Shown here: piece after piece, positions 54,834 to 64,000 of the stretch | Layout of the letters: each line of letters begins with the position of its first letter | Numbering within the stretch: the stretch's first letter is position 1 | Assembly: GCF_023016045.1 (NCBI RefSeq) | Contig: NZ_JALKAP010000003.1 | Coordinates: 1 to 64,000 of the forward strand | Direction of reading: 5' to 3' | DNA length: 64,000 nt | Origin: Marinobacter sp. S6332 | Lineage (GTDB): Bacteria > Pseudomonadota > Gammaproteobacteria > Pseudomonadales > Oleiphilaceae | Program-made: the position numbers and the translations under genes | Notes under the pieces: model-generated | The model's database searches: none | What the model was told of the DNA's origin: nothing | What the model saw: the letters and a program-made list of their open reading frames with translations, nothing else

Positions 54834-55763
54834 CTAACGCTTACCGCTGTCACTCACCAATCGACGGGGAACCAATTTGGTTTCCTCGCCTTCTGGCAAT
54901 GCTTCTGCCAAACCTACAAAGCCTTCGTTGCCATAAACTCGAACGAAGCCATCATATGCTCGGCCCGGTATTCTAACCGGTTGTCCGTTCAATATCGACA
55001 CCAGAGGTTGGCCCGATAAGCGGTGCTCAGGGAACATGGAAAGCGCCGCATCGGGTGCCACTAAAAGGCCATCGAGACTTTCACCGCGCTCGCGCATTGC
55101 CTCTAGATCAGGCACTGCATGCACATCCGCCAAAGTGAACCCGGCAGCCAGTGTGCGTCGAAGCTCAACCACATGAGCACCACACCCAAGCACCTCGCCG
55201 ATATCCTCAACGAGTGAGCGAATGTACGTACCTTTGGTGCACTTTACGGCGATATCCAGCTCATTTTCACGTATATCCAGAAGCTGAAGCTCGTAGATGG
55301 TTACCGGGCGCGCAGGCCGCTCAACTTCTATGCCTTCACGCGCATATTCATAAAGCGGTCGTCCGTTGTGCTTAAGCGCGGAGTACATAGAGGGGACTTG
55401 TTGGATATTGCCACGGAACTGTTCAAGCACTGGCTCAAGCACTTCCGGTGTAAGGTCGTTTGGCACTGGTTTAGTGGCGACTATAGCTCCCTCACTGTCA
55501 CCGGTTTCGGTGCGCTCACCGAGTCGTGCAGTGGCAATGTAGGCCTTATCGCTATCCAGCATCATTTGGGAGAATTTTGTGGCTTCGCCGAAACACAAGG
55601 GAAGCACTCCGGTTGCTAGGGGGTCGAGAGCACCGGTATGACCAGCCTTCGCTGCGCCATAGAGGCGCTTGACCTCCTGCAAAATGCCGTTGGAGGTTAT
55701 ACCCAACGGCTTATCGATGACCAGAATGCCATTAACATCACGGCCTTTGCGTCTGCGGCTCAA
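54834..55763 (-). CDS. truB: tRNA pseudouridine(55) synthase
   Basis: This 309-residue enzyme modifies U55 in the T-loop of tRNAs. The catalytic Asp is in [15 protein letters not shown] (near residue 46), and [17 protein letters not shown] and [16 protein letters not shown] are typical. The C-terminal PUA-like domain (about 250-309) is present. The start codon is TTG at 55763, overlapping the rbfA stop (TTGA), with CGGAG about 10 nt upstream. Confidence 0.95.
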   Translation of the reverse strand: MSRRRKGRDVNGILVIDKPLGITSNGILQEVKRLYGAAKAGHTGALDPLATGVLPLCFGEATKFSQMMLDSDKAYIATARLGERTETGDSEGAIVATKPVPNDLTPEVLEPVLEQFRGNIQQVPSMYSALKHNGRPLYEYAREGIEVERPARPVTIYELQLLDIRENELDIAVKCTKGTYIRSLVEDIGEVLGCGAHVVELRRTLAAGFTLADVHAVPDLEAMRERGESLDGLLVAPDAALSMFPEHRLSGQPLVSILNGQPVRIPGRAYDGFVRVYGNEGFVGLAEALPEGEETKLVPRRLVSDSGKR

Positions 55764-56194
55764 GCGTTTGACTCCGGATCATTTCCATCATCATTCGGGC
55801 TATCGCCGCTCCGTTCGACGGCCGGCTTATCACCAACCGCTTCACGGATCAAACTGTCCATTCTACGGCTGTAGCCTTGAAGCGCATCAAAGTGGAAGCG
55901 AAGCTGAGGTATAACCCGTAGCTTCATTGCCCTTCCCACTTGACCGCGAAGGAACCCGGCCGCTCGATTCAATACCGAAATCGAATCTTTTACTTCGGGA
56001 GAATCAGCAGTGAGCTCCTCAGTGGTCAACAGAGAGACATAGATATCGGCGTAGCCAAGGTCACGACTAACCTTGACTGCGTTCACCGTTACCATGCCTA
56101 GACGCGGATCCTTGACCTCACGCTGAATCAGCTGGGCAAGCTCACGCTGCATCTGATCGCCAATGCGATCAATACGACTGAACTCTCTAGGCAT
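55760..56194 (-). CDS. rbfA: 30S ribosome-binding factor A
   Basis: This 144-residue KH-type protein acts in 16S rRNA 5'-end maturation and cold adaptation. [20 protein letters not shown] near the start and [12 protein letters not shown] near residue 95 are family hallmarks. An acidic C-terminal tail (from about 125) is added relative to E. coli. The start overlaps the infB stop by one base, and the stop overlaps the truB start. Confidence 0.95.
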   Translation of the reverse strand: MPREFSRIDRIGDQMQRELAQLIQREVKDPRLGMVTVNAVKVSRDLGYADIYVSLLTTEELTADSPEVKDSISVLNRAAGFLRGQVGRAMKLRVIPQLRFHFDALQGYSRRMDSLIREAVGDKPAVERSGDSPNDDGNDPESNA

Positions 56195-58749
56195 TAGGCC
56201 CCCGTAGATTCGAGTTTACGCTCGACTCTAATCCGATCGAAGACTTCGATCTGGTCACCGACCTTCACGTCGTAGCCTTTAACACCGATACCACACTCCA
56301 TACCGTTGCGAACTTCGGGTACGTCATCCTTAAAGCGACGCAGTGATTCCAGCTCGCCTTCAAAAATAACCACGTTGTCGCGCAGTACACGAATCGGCTT
56401 GTTCCGGTATACGTTACCTTCAGTCACCATACAGCCAGCAACCTGACCAAACTTCGGTGAGCGGAATACGTCGCGAACATCGGCAATACCAACTATGTCT
56501 TCGCGGAATTCCGGTGCCAACATGCCTGTCAGGGCGCCTTTCACATCATCAAGCAGGTTATAGATGATGCTGTAGTAGCGTAGGTCGAGGCCTTCTTGCT
56601 CAACAAGACGTTTGGATGCTGTATCGGCACGCACGTTGAAGCCGAAAATAACAGCGCTGGTTGCCATTGCAAGGCTCACATCTGTCTCGGCAATACCACC
56701 AACGCCGGACGAGACGATTTTCACCTGAACTTCGTCGTTACCCAGATCTTGCAGCGACTTGGTTATTGCTTCCAGAGAGCCACGAACGTCGGTTTTCAGA
56801 ACAACATTGAGGGTTTTAACCTCATCTTTGCCCATATTCTCAAACAGGTTCTCAAGCTTAGCTGCTTGTGCACGCTGCAAACGCTGTTCACGCTCACGAA
56901 TGTGTCGGAATTCTGCAAGTTCTTTGGCCTTACGCTCATCAGCTACTGCAAAGAACTCGTCACCAGCGTTTGGCGTTCCATTCAAGCCAAGAATCTCGAC
57001 CGGAATAGACGGGCCTGCTTCTTTAACTTGTTTGCCAGCCTCATCGGTCATTGCACGAACTTTACCGAAGAAGGAGCCTGCAACAACCATATCACCCTGA
57101 CGCAGAGTACCGTTCTGAACCAGAACAGTGGCAACAGAGCCACGGCCACGCTCGAGACTGGACTCAACCACAACGCCGTTGGCCGGTGCATCAGGCGAGG
57201 CCTGAAGCTCAAGGATCTCGGCTTGCAGCAGAACCGCTTCAAGCAATGTATCAACGCCTTCACCAGAGTGCGCAGAAATGGGCACAAACTGAACGTCGCC
57301 ACCCCAATCTTCCGGAATAACTTCGATCGCTGCCAATTCGTTCTTCACGCGGTCCGGATCGGCCTGCTCCTTATCCATCTTGGTGATTGCCACCACGATA
57401 GGAACACCTGCAGAGCGGGCGTGTTGCACGGCTTCTTTGGTTTGTGGCATCACACCGTCGTCGGATGCAACAACCAGAATAACGATATCGGTGCATTGGG
57501 CACCACGAGCACGCATTGCGGTGAACGCCGCGTGGCCCGGTGTATCCAAGAAAGAAATCATGCCCTGATCGGTTTCTACATGGTAGGCACCAATATGCTG
57601 GGTAATACCACCAGACTCGCCGGAAGCAACTTTTGTACGGCGAATGTAGTCCAACAGTGACGTTTTACCGTGGTCAACGTGGCCCATCACACTCACAACC
57701 GGAGCACGCTTGGCCTTTTCCTTGCCTTCCACTTTGAATTCGCTGAGCACGTCATGCTCAAACGCGTCATCACTAATAGGCTTAGCTTTATGGCCCAATT
57801 CCTCAACAACCAGTGTTGATGTCTCTTGGTCCAGAGGCTGATTAATGGTGGCCATCACGCCCATGCCCATCAACACCTTGATAACATCACCGGATTTAAC
57901 GGCCATACGTTGGGCAAGATCGCCTACGGTAATAACTTCAGGAACTTCTACTTCTCTGACCATTGGTTTGGTCGGCCTCTCGAAGCCATGACGCTTCTCT
58001 TTGGGTTTCTTTTTGGCCCGCAACGGCTTGCGCAATGTGGTGTCATCATCGTCATCCGAGATTACCACTGGAGCGTCTGCAGGGCGATTACGTGGTCCGC
58101 GATGGCCAGCCTGTTTCTTTTTCGGCTTACCTTCTTCGGTTTCGTCACCACGCTCACGGACTTTGTCTTTCTTCTTCTTGGGCTTGCGGTCCTTGCCTTC
58201 ACCCTCTGGCGGCGGCATAGGCATATCTTCCGGAGCAATTACAGGTTCTGGTTCTGCCGCTTTTTCAGGCTCAGCCTTGGCAGCAGGTGCCTGCTCTTCA
58301 ACAACAGGCGCCTCTTCTTTAGATACTTCAGCAGGAGCCTCTGCCTCTGCCTGCGGAGCTGTTACATTCTCAACCTGCTCAGCCTGCGGTTGCTCCAACT
58401 TCTGCTCTTCCGGCAACTCTTCAGCTGCCGGCGTTGCCGCTTCCGGCTCCGGCTGCAATTCCGCACGCTTAACATAAGTGCGGCGCTTACGCACCTCCAC
58501 GTTCACGGTCTTGGCTTTACCCGCCTTGAGCGTAGTTGTGGTTTTGCGCTTAAGCGTAATCTTGTTCGGCTCAGCGCCTGCTTCACCGTGGGTCTTTCTC
58601 AGATAAGCCAGCAACTGCTGCTTCTCATCACTGGAAACAGCGTCGTTTTCAGAGCGGGCTTTCAGGCCTGCCTCCACGATCTGCTTCAGTAAACGATCCA
58701 CGGGAGCGCCTACATCATCGGCCAGTTGTTTTACCGTTACTTCAGCCAT
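56194..58749 (-). CDS. infB: Translation initiation factor IF-2
   Basis: This 851-residue GTPase brings fMet-tRNA to the 30S subunit. An N-terminal IF2 domain (1-50) is followed by a long Ala/Glu/Pro- and Lys-rich linker to about residue 250. The G domain comes next: G1 [15 protein letters not shown] near 357, G3 [12 protein letters not shown] near 400, G4 ITKMDKE near 457. Domains II-IV end the protein. Large + strand frames opposite it (for example 56596-57660) are shadows. Internal initiation to give a shorter isoform, as in E. coli, is possible but not evident. Confidence 0.97.
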   Translation of the reverse strand: MAEVTVKQLADDVGAPVDRLLKQIVEAGLKARSENDAVSSDEKQQLLAYLRKTHGEAGAEPNKITLKRKTTTTLKAGKAKTVNVEVRKRRTYVKRAELQPEPEAATPAAEELPEEQKLEQPQAEQVENVTAPQAEAEAPAEVSKEEAPVVEEQAPAAKAEPEKAAEPEPVIAPEDMPMPPPEGEGKDRKPKKKKDKVRERGDETEEGKPKKKQAGHRGPRNRPADAPVVISDDDDDTTLRKPLRAKKKPKEKRHGFERPTKPMVREVEVPEVITVGDLAQRMAVKSGDVIKVLMGMGVMATINQPLDQETSTLVVEELGHKAKPISDDAFEHDVLSEFKVEGKEKAKRAPVVSVMGHVDHGKTSLLDYIRRTKVASGESGGITQHIGAYHVETDQGMISFLDTPGHAAFTAMRARGAQCTDIVILVVASDDGVMPQTKEAVQHARSAGVPIVVAITKMDKEQADPDRVKNELAAIEVIPEDWGGDVQFVPISAHSGEGVDTLLEAVLLQAEILELQASPDAPANGVVVESSLERGRGSVATVLVQNGTLRQGDMVVAGSFFGKVRAMTDEAGKQVKEAGPSIPVEILGLNGTPNAGDEFFAVADERKAKELAEFRHIREREQRLQRAQAAKLENLFENMGKDEVKTLNVVLKTDVRGSLEAITKSLQDLGNDEVQVKIVSSGVGGIAETDVSLAMATSAVIFGFNVRADTASKRLVEQEGLDLRYYSIIYNLLDDVKGALTGMLAPEFREDIVGIADVRDVFRSPKFGQVAGCMVTEGNVYRNKPIRVLRDNVVIFEGELESLRRFKDDVPEVRNGMECGIGVKGYDVKVGDQIEVFDRIRVERKLESTGA

Positions 58750-58766
58750 ACTGGTCTCCTCCCGAA

Positions 58767-60260
58767 TTAAGCCTGGTCTTCAAACCAGGGGGCGCGTGCG
58801 ATCATAATCAGCTTTCCTGCACGCTCTTCATCCATACCTTCGATTTCGAGCAAATCGTCAACCGACTGCTCCGCCAGATCTTCCATGGTACGTACACCCA
58901 TGCCGGCGAGCTTAAACGCCAGACCACGATCCATCTCGTCCATACCTAGAAGATCCTCTGCAGGCTCTGCGCCATCAAGGGCCTCCTCGCTAGCCAGGGC
59001 CTTATTTAGCAGGGCATCCTTAGCGCGACGACGTAGTTCTGTGACTGTGTCTTCGTCGAAACCGTCAATCGCCAGCATCTCTTCCATAGGTACGTAGGCA
59101 ACCTCTTCAATGGAGGTAAAGCCTTCGTCAATCATCACGCCAGCAAACTCTTCGTCCACATCAAGGTGGGCGGTAAAGTGCTCAACCAGCGTATTGTACT
59201 CTTGTTCCTGACGCTCACCGGCCTCCTCTTCCGTCATTACGTTAAGAGTCCAGCCCGTCAAATCTGTAGCCAAACGAACGTTTTGCCCATTTCGGCCAAT
59301 GGCCTGTGCCAAATTGTCTTCGGCAACAGCAACTTCCATTGTGTGGCGGTCTTCGTCCATCACGATCGAGGCAACTTCTGCTGGCGCCATAGCGTTAATA
59401 ACCAGCTGCGCAGGGTTGTCATCCCAAAGCACTATATCGACGCGTTCGCCGCCCAATTCATTGGAAACAGCCTGAACACGAGACCCTCGCATGCCTACAC
59501 AGGCACCAACCGGGTCAATGCGACGGTCGTTGGTTTTAACCGCGATTTTAGCGCGGGAACCTGGATCCCGGGCAGCGCCTCGGATCTCGATCAACTCTTC
59601 GGCAATTTCCGGAACTTCAATACGGAACAGTTCTACCAACATTTGCGGCGCAGAGCGGCTCAGGATGAGTTGCGGGCCACGGTGGTCTGTGCGGATCTCC
59701 AACAGCAAAGAACGAACCCTGTCGCCCATACGGAAAGTTTCCCGCGGAATCAGGTGCTCTCTAGGCAGCAGAGCTTCAGCGTTGGCACCAAGATCAACGA
59801 TAACGTTATCGCGTGTGACCTTCTTAACGGTACCTGAAACCAGTTCACCCACACGGTCGCGATAGCTGTCAACGATTTTACTGCGCTCAGCCTCACGAAC
59901 CTTTTGGAAAATGATCTGCTTTGCAGCTTGGGCTCCGATGCGGCCGAAGGCAACAGATTCCGCCTTCTCCTCATAGGTATCACCAGGCTTCAATGCAGGG
60001 TCGATTTCTTCGGCTTCCTGTAATGTGAGCTCGGTACCTAGTGCTGGCACCGCATCATTGTCGACCACCAGCCAACGGCGGAAGGTTTCATACTCACCGG
60101 TGCGACGGTCAATGGACACGCGCACATCCGACTCTTCGTCTTCGTAACGTTTTTTCGCAGCGGTGGCGAGGGCCAACTCGATTGCCTCGAAAATAACATC
60201 CTTCTCGACGCCTTTTTCGTTCGAGACGGCTTCAACCACCAGCAAGATCTCTTTACTCAT
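58767..60260 (-). CDS. nusA: Transcription termination/antitermination factor NusA
   Basis: This 497-residue RNA polymerase-binding factor has an N-terminal domain (about 1-125), S1 domain (about 135-200; [20 protein letters not shown]), two KH domains (about 205-345; [30 protein letters not shown]) and two acidic C-terminal repeats (about 365-495), as in gammaproteobacteria. The ATG at 60260 is chosen over the longer frame from 60293 because it matches the family N-terminus [17 protein letters not shown]. It is between rimP and infB in one operon. Confidence 0.97.
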   Translation of the reverse strand: MSKEILLVVEAVSNEKGVEKDVIFEAIELALATAAKKRYEDEESDVRVSIDRRTGEYETFRRWLVVDNDAVPALGTELTLQEAEEIDPALKPGDTYEEKAESVAFGRIGAQAAKQIIFQKVREAERSKIVDSYRDRVGELVSGTVKKVTRDNVIVDLGANAEALLPREHLIPRETFRMGDRVRSLLLEIRTDHRGPQLILSRSAPQMLVELFRIEVPEIAEELIEIRGAARDPGSRAKIAVKTNDRRIDPVGACVGMRGSRVQAVSNELGGERVDIVLWDDNPAQLVINAMAPAEVASIVMDEDRHTMEVAVAEDNLAQAIGRNGQNVRLATDLTGWTLNVMTEEEAGERQEQEYNTLVEHFTAHLDVDEEFAGVMIDEGFTSIEEVAYVPMEEMLAIDGFDEDTVTELRRRAKDALLNKALASEEALDGAEPAEDLLGMDEMDRGLAFKLAGMGVRTMEDLAEQSVDDLLEIEGMDEERAGKLIMIARAPWFEDQA

Positions 60261-60314
60261 TGGATTGCCCTGCCCTGAAAATAAACTGTGCATCTACTGA
60301 GTTGTTCAAATAGC

Positions 60315-60776
60315 TCACTCGAATACCGGAATGATTTGGGCTTTTTCTATGCTGTCAAAAGGTAGTAGATACTCGTGATCATCAACAACCACGACTACAT
60401 CATCTCCCTCCACACCCTTAATTAGCCCCTGAAACTTGCGGCGGCCTTCAAACGCCATACGCAAGCGAATTTGCACTTGATGCCCCACAAACGCCTGATA
60501 TTGCTCAAGCCGGAATAGCGGCCTATCCATTCCAGGGGACGAAACTTCAAGCGTATATTCTGTTTGGATGGGATCTTCCACATCCATTACACCACTGATT
60601 TGGCGGCTGACTTTTTCGCAATCGTCGATGCCTATACCCTTCTCGGCATCGTCTATAAAGACCCGCAGCATGGATTGGTAGCCCTTCGAGCGATACTCAA
60701 TACCCCAGAACTCGTAACCCAAACCTTCCACCACAGGGCGAAGTATGTCTTCCAGTTGTTTAAGCTTGCCTGACAA
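60315..60776 (-). CDS. rimP: Ribosome maturation factor RimP
   Basis: This 153-residue protein acts in 30S maturation and heads the nusA-infB operon. [20 protein letters not shown] at the N-terminus and [19 protein letters not shown] near residue 77-95 are the family signatures. The start is TTG at 60776, with GGAG 11 nt upstream; there is no nearby ATG that would give the conserved N-terminus. Confidence 0.95.
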   Translation of the reverse strand: MSGKLKQLEDILRPVVEGLGYEFWGIEYRSKGYQSMLRVFIDDAEKGIGIDDCEKVSRQISGVMDVEDPIQTEYTLEVSSPGMDRPLFRLEQYQAFVGHQVQIRLRMAFEGRRKFQGLIKGVEGDDVVVVVDDHEYLLPFDSIEKAQIIPVFE

Positions 60777-60815
60777 GTTAGGCGGTCTCCGTTATGTAAT
60801 TTACCGGCCCCAAAA

Positions 60816-60845
60816 ACAAAAAAAGGGCTGTTAGCCAGCCCTTTT
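60816..60845 (-). terminator. Minus-strand terminator upstream of rimP
   Basis: GGGCTG (60825-60830) pairs with CAGCCC (60836-60841), extended by A/T pairs. The run of A residues at 60818-60824 gives a U tract on the minus strand. Confidence 0.75.
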
Positions 60846-60881
60846 AACGCACCAGGGCCCGTTGCGCCAGGCCCCTTAATC

Positions 60882-60908
60882 AAAAAGCCCCGATAACTGG
60901 GGCCTTTT
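60882..60908 (-). terminator. Minus-strand terminator, middle of the series
   Basis: GCCCC (60887-60891) pairs with GGGGC (60899-60903) around a 7-nt loop, and five A residues to its left supply the U tract on the minus strand. Confidence 0.7.
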
Positions 60909-61052
60909 GTTGCAAGAACTCGCAGGAAGCAAACCGGTAAACCGCTTCCTGCTGACAGACACCTGGCCTGCCAGAAACCCGACAACAAAAGATGCCGGAC
61001 TCCAATATTCGCCGGAGTATAGAGACGCCGAGCGAACTGGTCAAGGACTGCT

Positions 61053-61087
61053 CAAAAAAACGGCCTGGATAAACCAAGCCGTTTTTC
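61053..61087 (-). terminator. Terminator directly after tRNA-Leu
   Basis: CGGCCTGG (61061-61068) pairs with CCAAGCCG (61074-61081) with one mismatch. A seven-A run on the + strand left of it gives a seven-U tract on the minus strand. It begins 9 nt beyond the tRNA 3' end. Confidence 0.85.
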
Positions 61088-61095
61088 TTACTAAT

Positions 61096-61180
61096 TGGTG
61101 CCCAAGGCCGGACTCGAACCGGCACGGCTTTCGCCACTACCCCCTCAAGATAGCGTGTCTACCAGTTCCACCACTTGGGC
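61096..61180 (-). tRNA. tRNA-Leu, anticodon GAG
   Basis: This 85-nt class-II tRNA has acceptor stem GCCCAAG/CTTGGGC and encoded CCA at 61096-61098. The D-arm is of leucine type (GGTAGACACG). The anticodon stem CTATC/GGTAG holds loop TTGAGGG, which gives anticodon GAG. A variable arm (TGGCGAAAGCC) and T-loop GTTCGAGTC follow. It reads CUC and CUU. It lies 6 nt after the secG stop, so it is processed from the tpiA-secG transcript, the arrangement known in many gammaproteobacteria. Confidence 0.97.
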
Positions 61181-61186
61181 AACACC

Positions 61187-61561
61187 TCACTCGAGCTCAG
61201 GGAGTCCAGACTCCCCGCTCTCGACTTCGCCTTCACCAGCGCCACCTTCAACAGCACTCTCTACAGGCACCTGACTAGACTCCTGAACGGTTGGAATCCC
61301 CGCCTCACCTGCTACTTCTGCGCGCTGCTTGGCAAACACTGCCAGCGAAAAACTTGTTACAAAAAATACAATTGCAAGCATGGTAGTAACGCGAGTCAAA
61401 AAACTCCCACTACCCTGACTGCCGAATACAGTTTGCGAAGCACCGCCACCAAAGGCCGCTCCCGCATCCGCACCCTTACCCTGCTGGATTAACACCAGAC
61501 CCACCAGTGCCACCGCGATTACCACGTGCACAACGACTACTAGTGTCTCCATCCAATCCAT
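61187..61561 (-). CDS. secG: Preprotein translocase subunit SecG
   Basis: This 124-residue small SecYEG subunit has two hydrophobic helices (about 2-24 and 52-72) joined by a Gly-rich loop with the conserved IQQGKGADAGAAFGGGASQ near residue 25-43. A Glu/Gly/Ser-rich acidic tail follows. It stimulates SecA-driven export. It is 24 nt after tpiA and 6 nt before tRNA-Leu. The start at 61561 has only a weak ribosome binding site (GAGAA). Confidence 0.93.
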   Translation of the reverse strand: MDWMETLVVVVHVVIAVALVGLVLIQQGKGADAGAAFGGGASQTVFGSQGSGSFLTRVTTMLAIVFFVTSFSLAVFAKQRAEVAGEAGIPTVQESSQVPVESAVEGGAGEGEVESGESGLPELE

Positions 61562-61585
61562 ATCAATTCTCGCGAGCCTTTAGCT

Positions 61586-62341
61586 TTAAGAACTTGCCGG
61601 AAAATAACGGCAAATACTGATAAATTCTTCTGCGACCAGCGATGCACCGCCGATTAAACCGCCGTCTATATCCGGCTCTGAAAAAAGAGCCGCTGCATTA
61701 TCCGCTTTTACGCTGCCGCCGTAAAGTAGAGAAATCTCTTCGGCTGGCGCACCCATGCCTTTCAATACAGAACGTATTGAGGCGTGCATGGCCTGAGCGT
61801 CTTCGGCGGTAGCCGTTTTACCGGTACCAATTGCCCAAACAGGCTCGTAGGCTACCACGATGCTCTTCCACTCACCTGACACAGCAGACAAACCCAGCCG
61901 TACCTGACTCGCGACTACCGATTCAGCCAAACCCGACTCGCGCTCTTCGAGAGTCTCGCCTACACACACTATGGCTGCTAAACCACTAGCAACTATCAGC
62001 GCCACTTTTTCGGCAACCAACTCATCGGTTTCCCCGAAAATCTGCCTGCGCTCTGAGTGGCCAACAAGTACGTATTTGCAGCCTGAGTCTTTGGCCATCT
62101 CCGAGGAAATTTCGCCCGTATATGCCCCAGACTGCCACTGCCCTACATTCTGAACACCAACTGAAATAGCGCCATCGGCCTGATCCAGTACGTCCCTGAT
62201 ATAGATTGCGGGTGGAATAATAACAACCTCCACGCCATTATCAAGAGAGCCAGCCTCTGCCTGAACATAACCCACCAGCTTTTCCGAAAGGCCTTTCGAC
62301 CCGTTCATCTTCCAGTTTCCGGCTACAATCTTGCGACGCAT
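61586..62341 (-). CDS. tpiA: Triosephosphate isomerase
   Basis: This 251-residue TIM-barrel enzyme interconverts glyceraldehyde 3-phosphate and dihydroxyacetone phosphate. All catalytic motifs are visible: GNWKMNGS (Lys near residue 11), VLVGHSERR (His near 95), VAYEPVWAIGTGKTAT (Glu near 167) and the phosphate-binding LLYGGSVKADN. It precedes secG on the same strand. Confidence 0.97.
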   Translation of the reverse strand: MRRKIVAGNWKMNGSKGLSEKLVGYVQAEAGSLDNGVEVVIIPPAIYIRDVLDQADGAISVGVQNVGQWQSGAYTGEISSEMAKDSGCKYVLVGHSERRQIFGETDELVAEKVALIVASGLAAIVCVGETLEERESGLAESVVASQVRLGLSAVSGEWKSIVVAYEPVWAIGTGKTATAEDAQAMHASIRSVLKGMGAPAEEISLLYGGSVKADNAAALFSEPDIDGGLIGGASLVAEEFISICRYFPASS

Positions 62342-62417
62342 AACACTTCCCGAATGTTAGGGAGGGCGCACTATACAGCAGTCCCTCAGAACAGACAACA
62401 GCTTGAAATCAACAAAA

Positions 62418-63761
62418 TCAGGGCGTTGAATTTTCCACCACCGCGGCCAGCTTTTTCACAACACGACTTATTTCGTCGGCATTTTGACCTTCCGCCATTA
62501 CGCGGATCAAAGGCTCAGTTCCAGACGCTCGCAGCAGAATTCTACCCGAACCTCCAAGCTCCTCTTCGGCCCTCTGTACCGCAGCTACGATATCATCGCG
62601 ACTGAACGGGTCAAAGCGAGCTGCAACCCGAACATTAATCATTGTTTGAGGTAACTTGCTCATCTCTCGACGCAGCTCAGCCAACGTCCTTCCTGACTTA
62701 CCAATAGCCAAAAGCACCTGAAGCGCTGAGATAATACCATCACCGGTGCTCGTGCAATCACGTATGACCATGTGTCCCGAGCCTTCGCCACCGAGCACCC
62801 AGTTGTTGGCAATCAGGCGTTCCATCACATACCGGTCACCAACATTGGCGCGCTCGAAAGAAATACCCATCTCCGTCAACGCCAACTCCACACCCAGATT
62901 GGTCATCAGCGTGCCGACCACACCGCCTTTCAGGCGATCCTCTGCAAACCTCTGAGAAGCAATCACATAAAGCAGCTCATCACCGTCAACCTCAGAGCCA
63001 TCGCGATCAACCATAAGCACCCGGTCGCCATCACCGTCGAAGGCGATACCCAAGTCTGCGCCTTTATCAATAACAGCCCGTTTCAGCGCATCAAGGTGGG
63101 TGGAGCCTACATCCAAATTGATGTTGAGCCCGTCTGGCTCCGCACCAATAACAGAAACCCTCGCACCCAGTTCACGAAATACTTTTGGCGCAACGTGATA
63201 AGTAGCCCCATGAGCGCAGTCCAGCACTATCTTCAAGTTATCCAGTGTGAACTCGTTAGGCACGGTGCTTTTGCAGAACTCCACATAACGCCCCGGCGCA
63301 TCTTCTATTCGCGACGCTTTACCTAACTCGCCGGGCTCGCAAACCTCAATCGGCTTATCCAGCCAACGTTCGATTTCAGTTTCCAAAGCATCGTCGAGCT
63401 TGGTGCCGTCCGCGGAGAAAAATTTGATGCCGTTATCATGATGGGGGTTATGGGAGGCACTAATAACGATACCCGCCGACGCGCGGAAAGTACGGGTTAA
63501 ATAGGCAATGGCGGGCGTCGGCATGGGGCCTAATAATTTTACATCCACCCCTGCAGCTGACAATCCGGCCTCCAAAGCTGACTCGAACATATAGCCGGAC
63601 AACCTGGTGTCCTTGCCGATTAACACGCTGTTGCGCTGACCCGCTCTCTTGAACGCTTGCCCGGCAGCCCAACCCAGATGCAACATAAACTCAGGTGTAA
63701 TCGGATGCTCACCGACCTTTCCACGTATGCCATCGGTACCAAAATACCTTCTTCCGGACAT
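62418..63761 (-). CDS. glmM: Phosphoglucosamine mutase
   Basis: This 447-residue enzyme converts glucosamine 6-phosphate to glucosamine 1-phosphate for peptidoglycan and LPS. The phosphoserine loop is [16 protein letters not shown] (Ser near residue 102), the metal loop is [12 protein letters not shown] near 241, and the sugar-binding loop is GGEGSGHMV near 325. The N-terminus [18 protein letters not shown] is standard. The ATG at 63761 overlaps the folP stop (TGATG). Confidence 0.97.
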   Translation of the reverse strand: MSGRRYFGTDGIRGKVGEHPITPEFMLHLGWAAGQAFKRAGQRNSVLIGKDTRLSGYMFESALEAGLSAAGVDVKLLGPMPTPAIAYLTRTFRASAGIVISASHNPHHDNGIKFFSADGTKLDDALETEIERWLDKPIEVCEPGELGKASRIEDAPGRYVEFCKSTVPNEFTLDNLKIVLDCAHGATYHVAPKVFRELGARVSVIGAEPDGLNINLDVGSTHLDALKRAVIDKGADLGIAFDGDGDRVLMVDRDGSEVDGDELLYVIASQRFAEDRLKGGVVGTLMTNLGVELALTEMGISFERANVGDRYVMERLIANNWVLGGEGSGHMVIRDCTSTGDGIISALQVLLAIGKSGRTLAELRREMSKLPQTMINVRVAARFDPFSRDDIVAAVQRAEEELGGSGRILLRASGTEPLIRVMAEGQNADEISRVVKKLAAVVENSTP

Positions 63762-64000
63762 CAAACTACCCCCTTCACGGCCGTCGCAACCTTGACGGCA
63801 TCTATGGTTTCCCTGACATCATGCACGCGGATTATACTCGCACCCTTCATTGCCGATATTGTCGCGGCCGCGATACTGGCTGACAACCTTTCGTCAACTT
63901 CACGGCCGGTGATCTGCCCTAGCATGGATTTTCTGGACATACCCACCAGCACCGGATGTCCCAAAGCCTGAAGCCGCTCCAGCGCAGCCAATAAACGAAG
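63761..64000 (-). CDS. folP: Dihydropteroate synthase, C-terminal part
   Basis: The last 79 residues are present; the N-terminus lies beyond the window. [12 protein letters not shown] contains the conserved SRK substrate-binding segment, followed by [29 protein letters not shown], which holds the terminal RVHDV motif. The enzyme joins p-aminobenzoate to dihydropterin pyrophosphate and is the sulfonamide target. The folP-glmM-tpiA-secG order is conserved in gammaproteobacteria. Confidence 0.95.
   Translation of the reverse strand, partial: LRLLAALERLQALGHPVLVGMSRKSMLGQITGREVDERLSASIAAATISAMKGASIIRVHDVRETIDAVKVATAVKGVV

Larger units (their letters stand above)
60777..61095. other. Terminator-rich gap between rimP and tRNA-Leu
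   Basis: This 319-bp stretch carries at least three minus-strand terminators and one further hairpin: GCAGGAAGC (60922-60930) pairing with GCTTCCTGC (60944-60952). No gene is supported. The rimP operon promoter must lie between the terminators and 60776, but I cannot place it. Confidence 0.7.

Noticed and set aside
56596..57660. 354-residue + strand open frame opposite infB
   Set aside because: It lies wholly antisense to infB, has Cys/His/Asn-rich composition typical of a shadow frame, and no family resemblance.

Overview
The window is about 64 kb of a gammaproteobacterial chromosome. It carries the classic order tpiA-secG-tRNA-Leu-rimP-nusA-infB-rbfA-truB-rpsO-pnp, a Pseudomonas-type arginine succinyltransferase pathway with two acyltransferase subunits (AruF/AruG), a two-lipoyl-domain AceF and a five-gene Liv system. 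Together with many short A+T-richer intergenic stretches and marine-type genes (DUF3015, DUF4105, DUF4124), this points to a Marinobacter-like organism. The genus is inferred from gene content only.

Layout. Positions 1-7.2 kb are accessory: the right part of an IS66-family element has inserted into and truncated a P4-type integrase. A 7TMR-DISM/GGDEF diguanylate cyclase with an intact product-inhibition site follows, then an HTH-PIN toxin-antitoxin module with a 9-bp repeat array upstream. The next roughly 1 kb of debris contains a decayed copy of part of the same cyclase gene. Positions 7.2-13.1 kb hold single genes: a universal stress protein, a sterol-desaturase-family enzyme, a globin, a SulP transporter, a Bcr/CflA exporter and a DUF4124 protein.

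Positions 13.3-28.8 kb are an arginine/ornithine region. An Aot/His-type ABC importer (ATPase, binding protein, two permeases) is followed by astE. The rest of the catabolic operon (aruC-aruF-aruG-astD-astB) lies on the opposite strand. A self-contained RND efflux operon with its own divergent TetR regulator and a perfect palindromic operator sits between the two halves. Positions 28.9-43 kb hold a DEDDh-exonuclease/GIY-YIG fusion, a DUF2478 protein, an Old Yellow Enzyme relative, aceE-aceF, a divergent KamA-like radical SAM enzyme, a CnoX/YbbN-type thioredoxin, a second-type Lon protease and a MarR regulator. Positions 43.3-48.3 kb are a complete branched-chain amino acid ABC importer. Then come DUF3015, DUF4105 and a lipoprotein hydrolase, and from 52 kb to the end the pnp-to-folP housekeeping block on the minus strand.

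Most interesting signal. Three intergenic elements (16456-16565, 32401-32508, 51888-51987) share one architecture. A core of exactly 54 nt contains two small hairpins whose loops read A-N-GGA, and it is enclosed by a 23-28 bp near-perfect stem whose sequence differs between copies but always stays paired. The compensated changes in the outer stem and in hairpin 1 are strong evidence that this is a selected nucleic-acid structure. The loops match the binding motif of CsrA/RsmA, so a dispersed CsrA-binding RNA repeat is a testable hypothesis.
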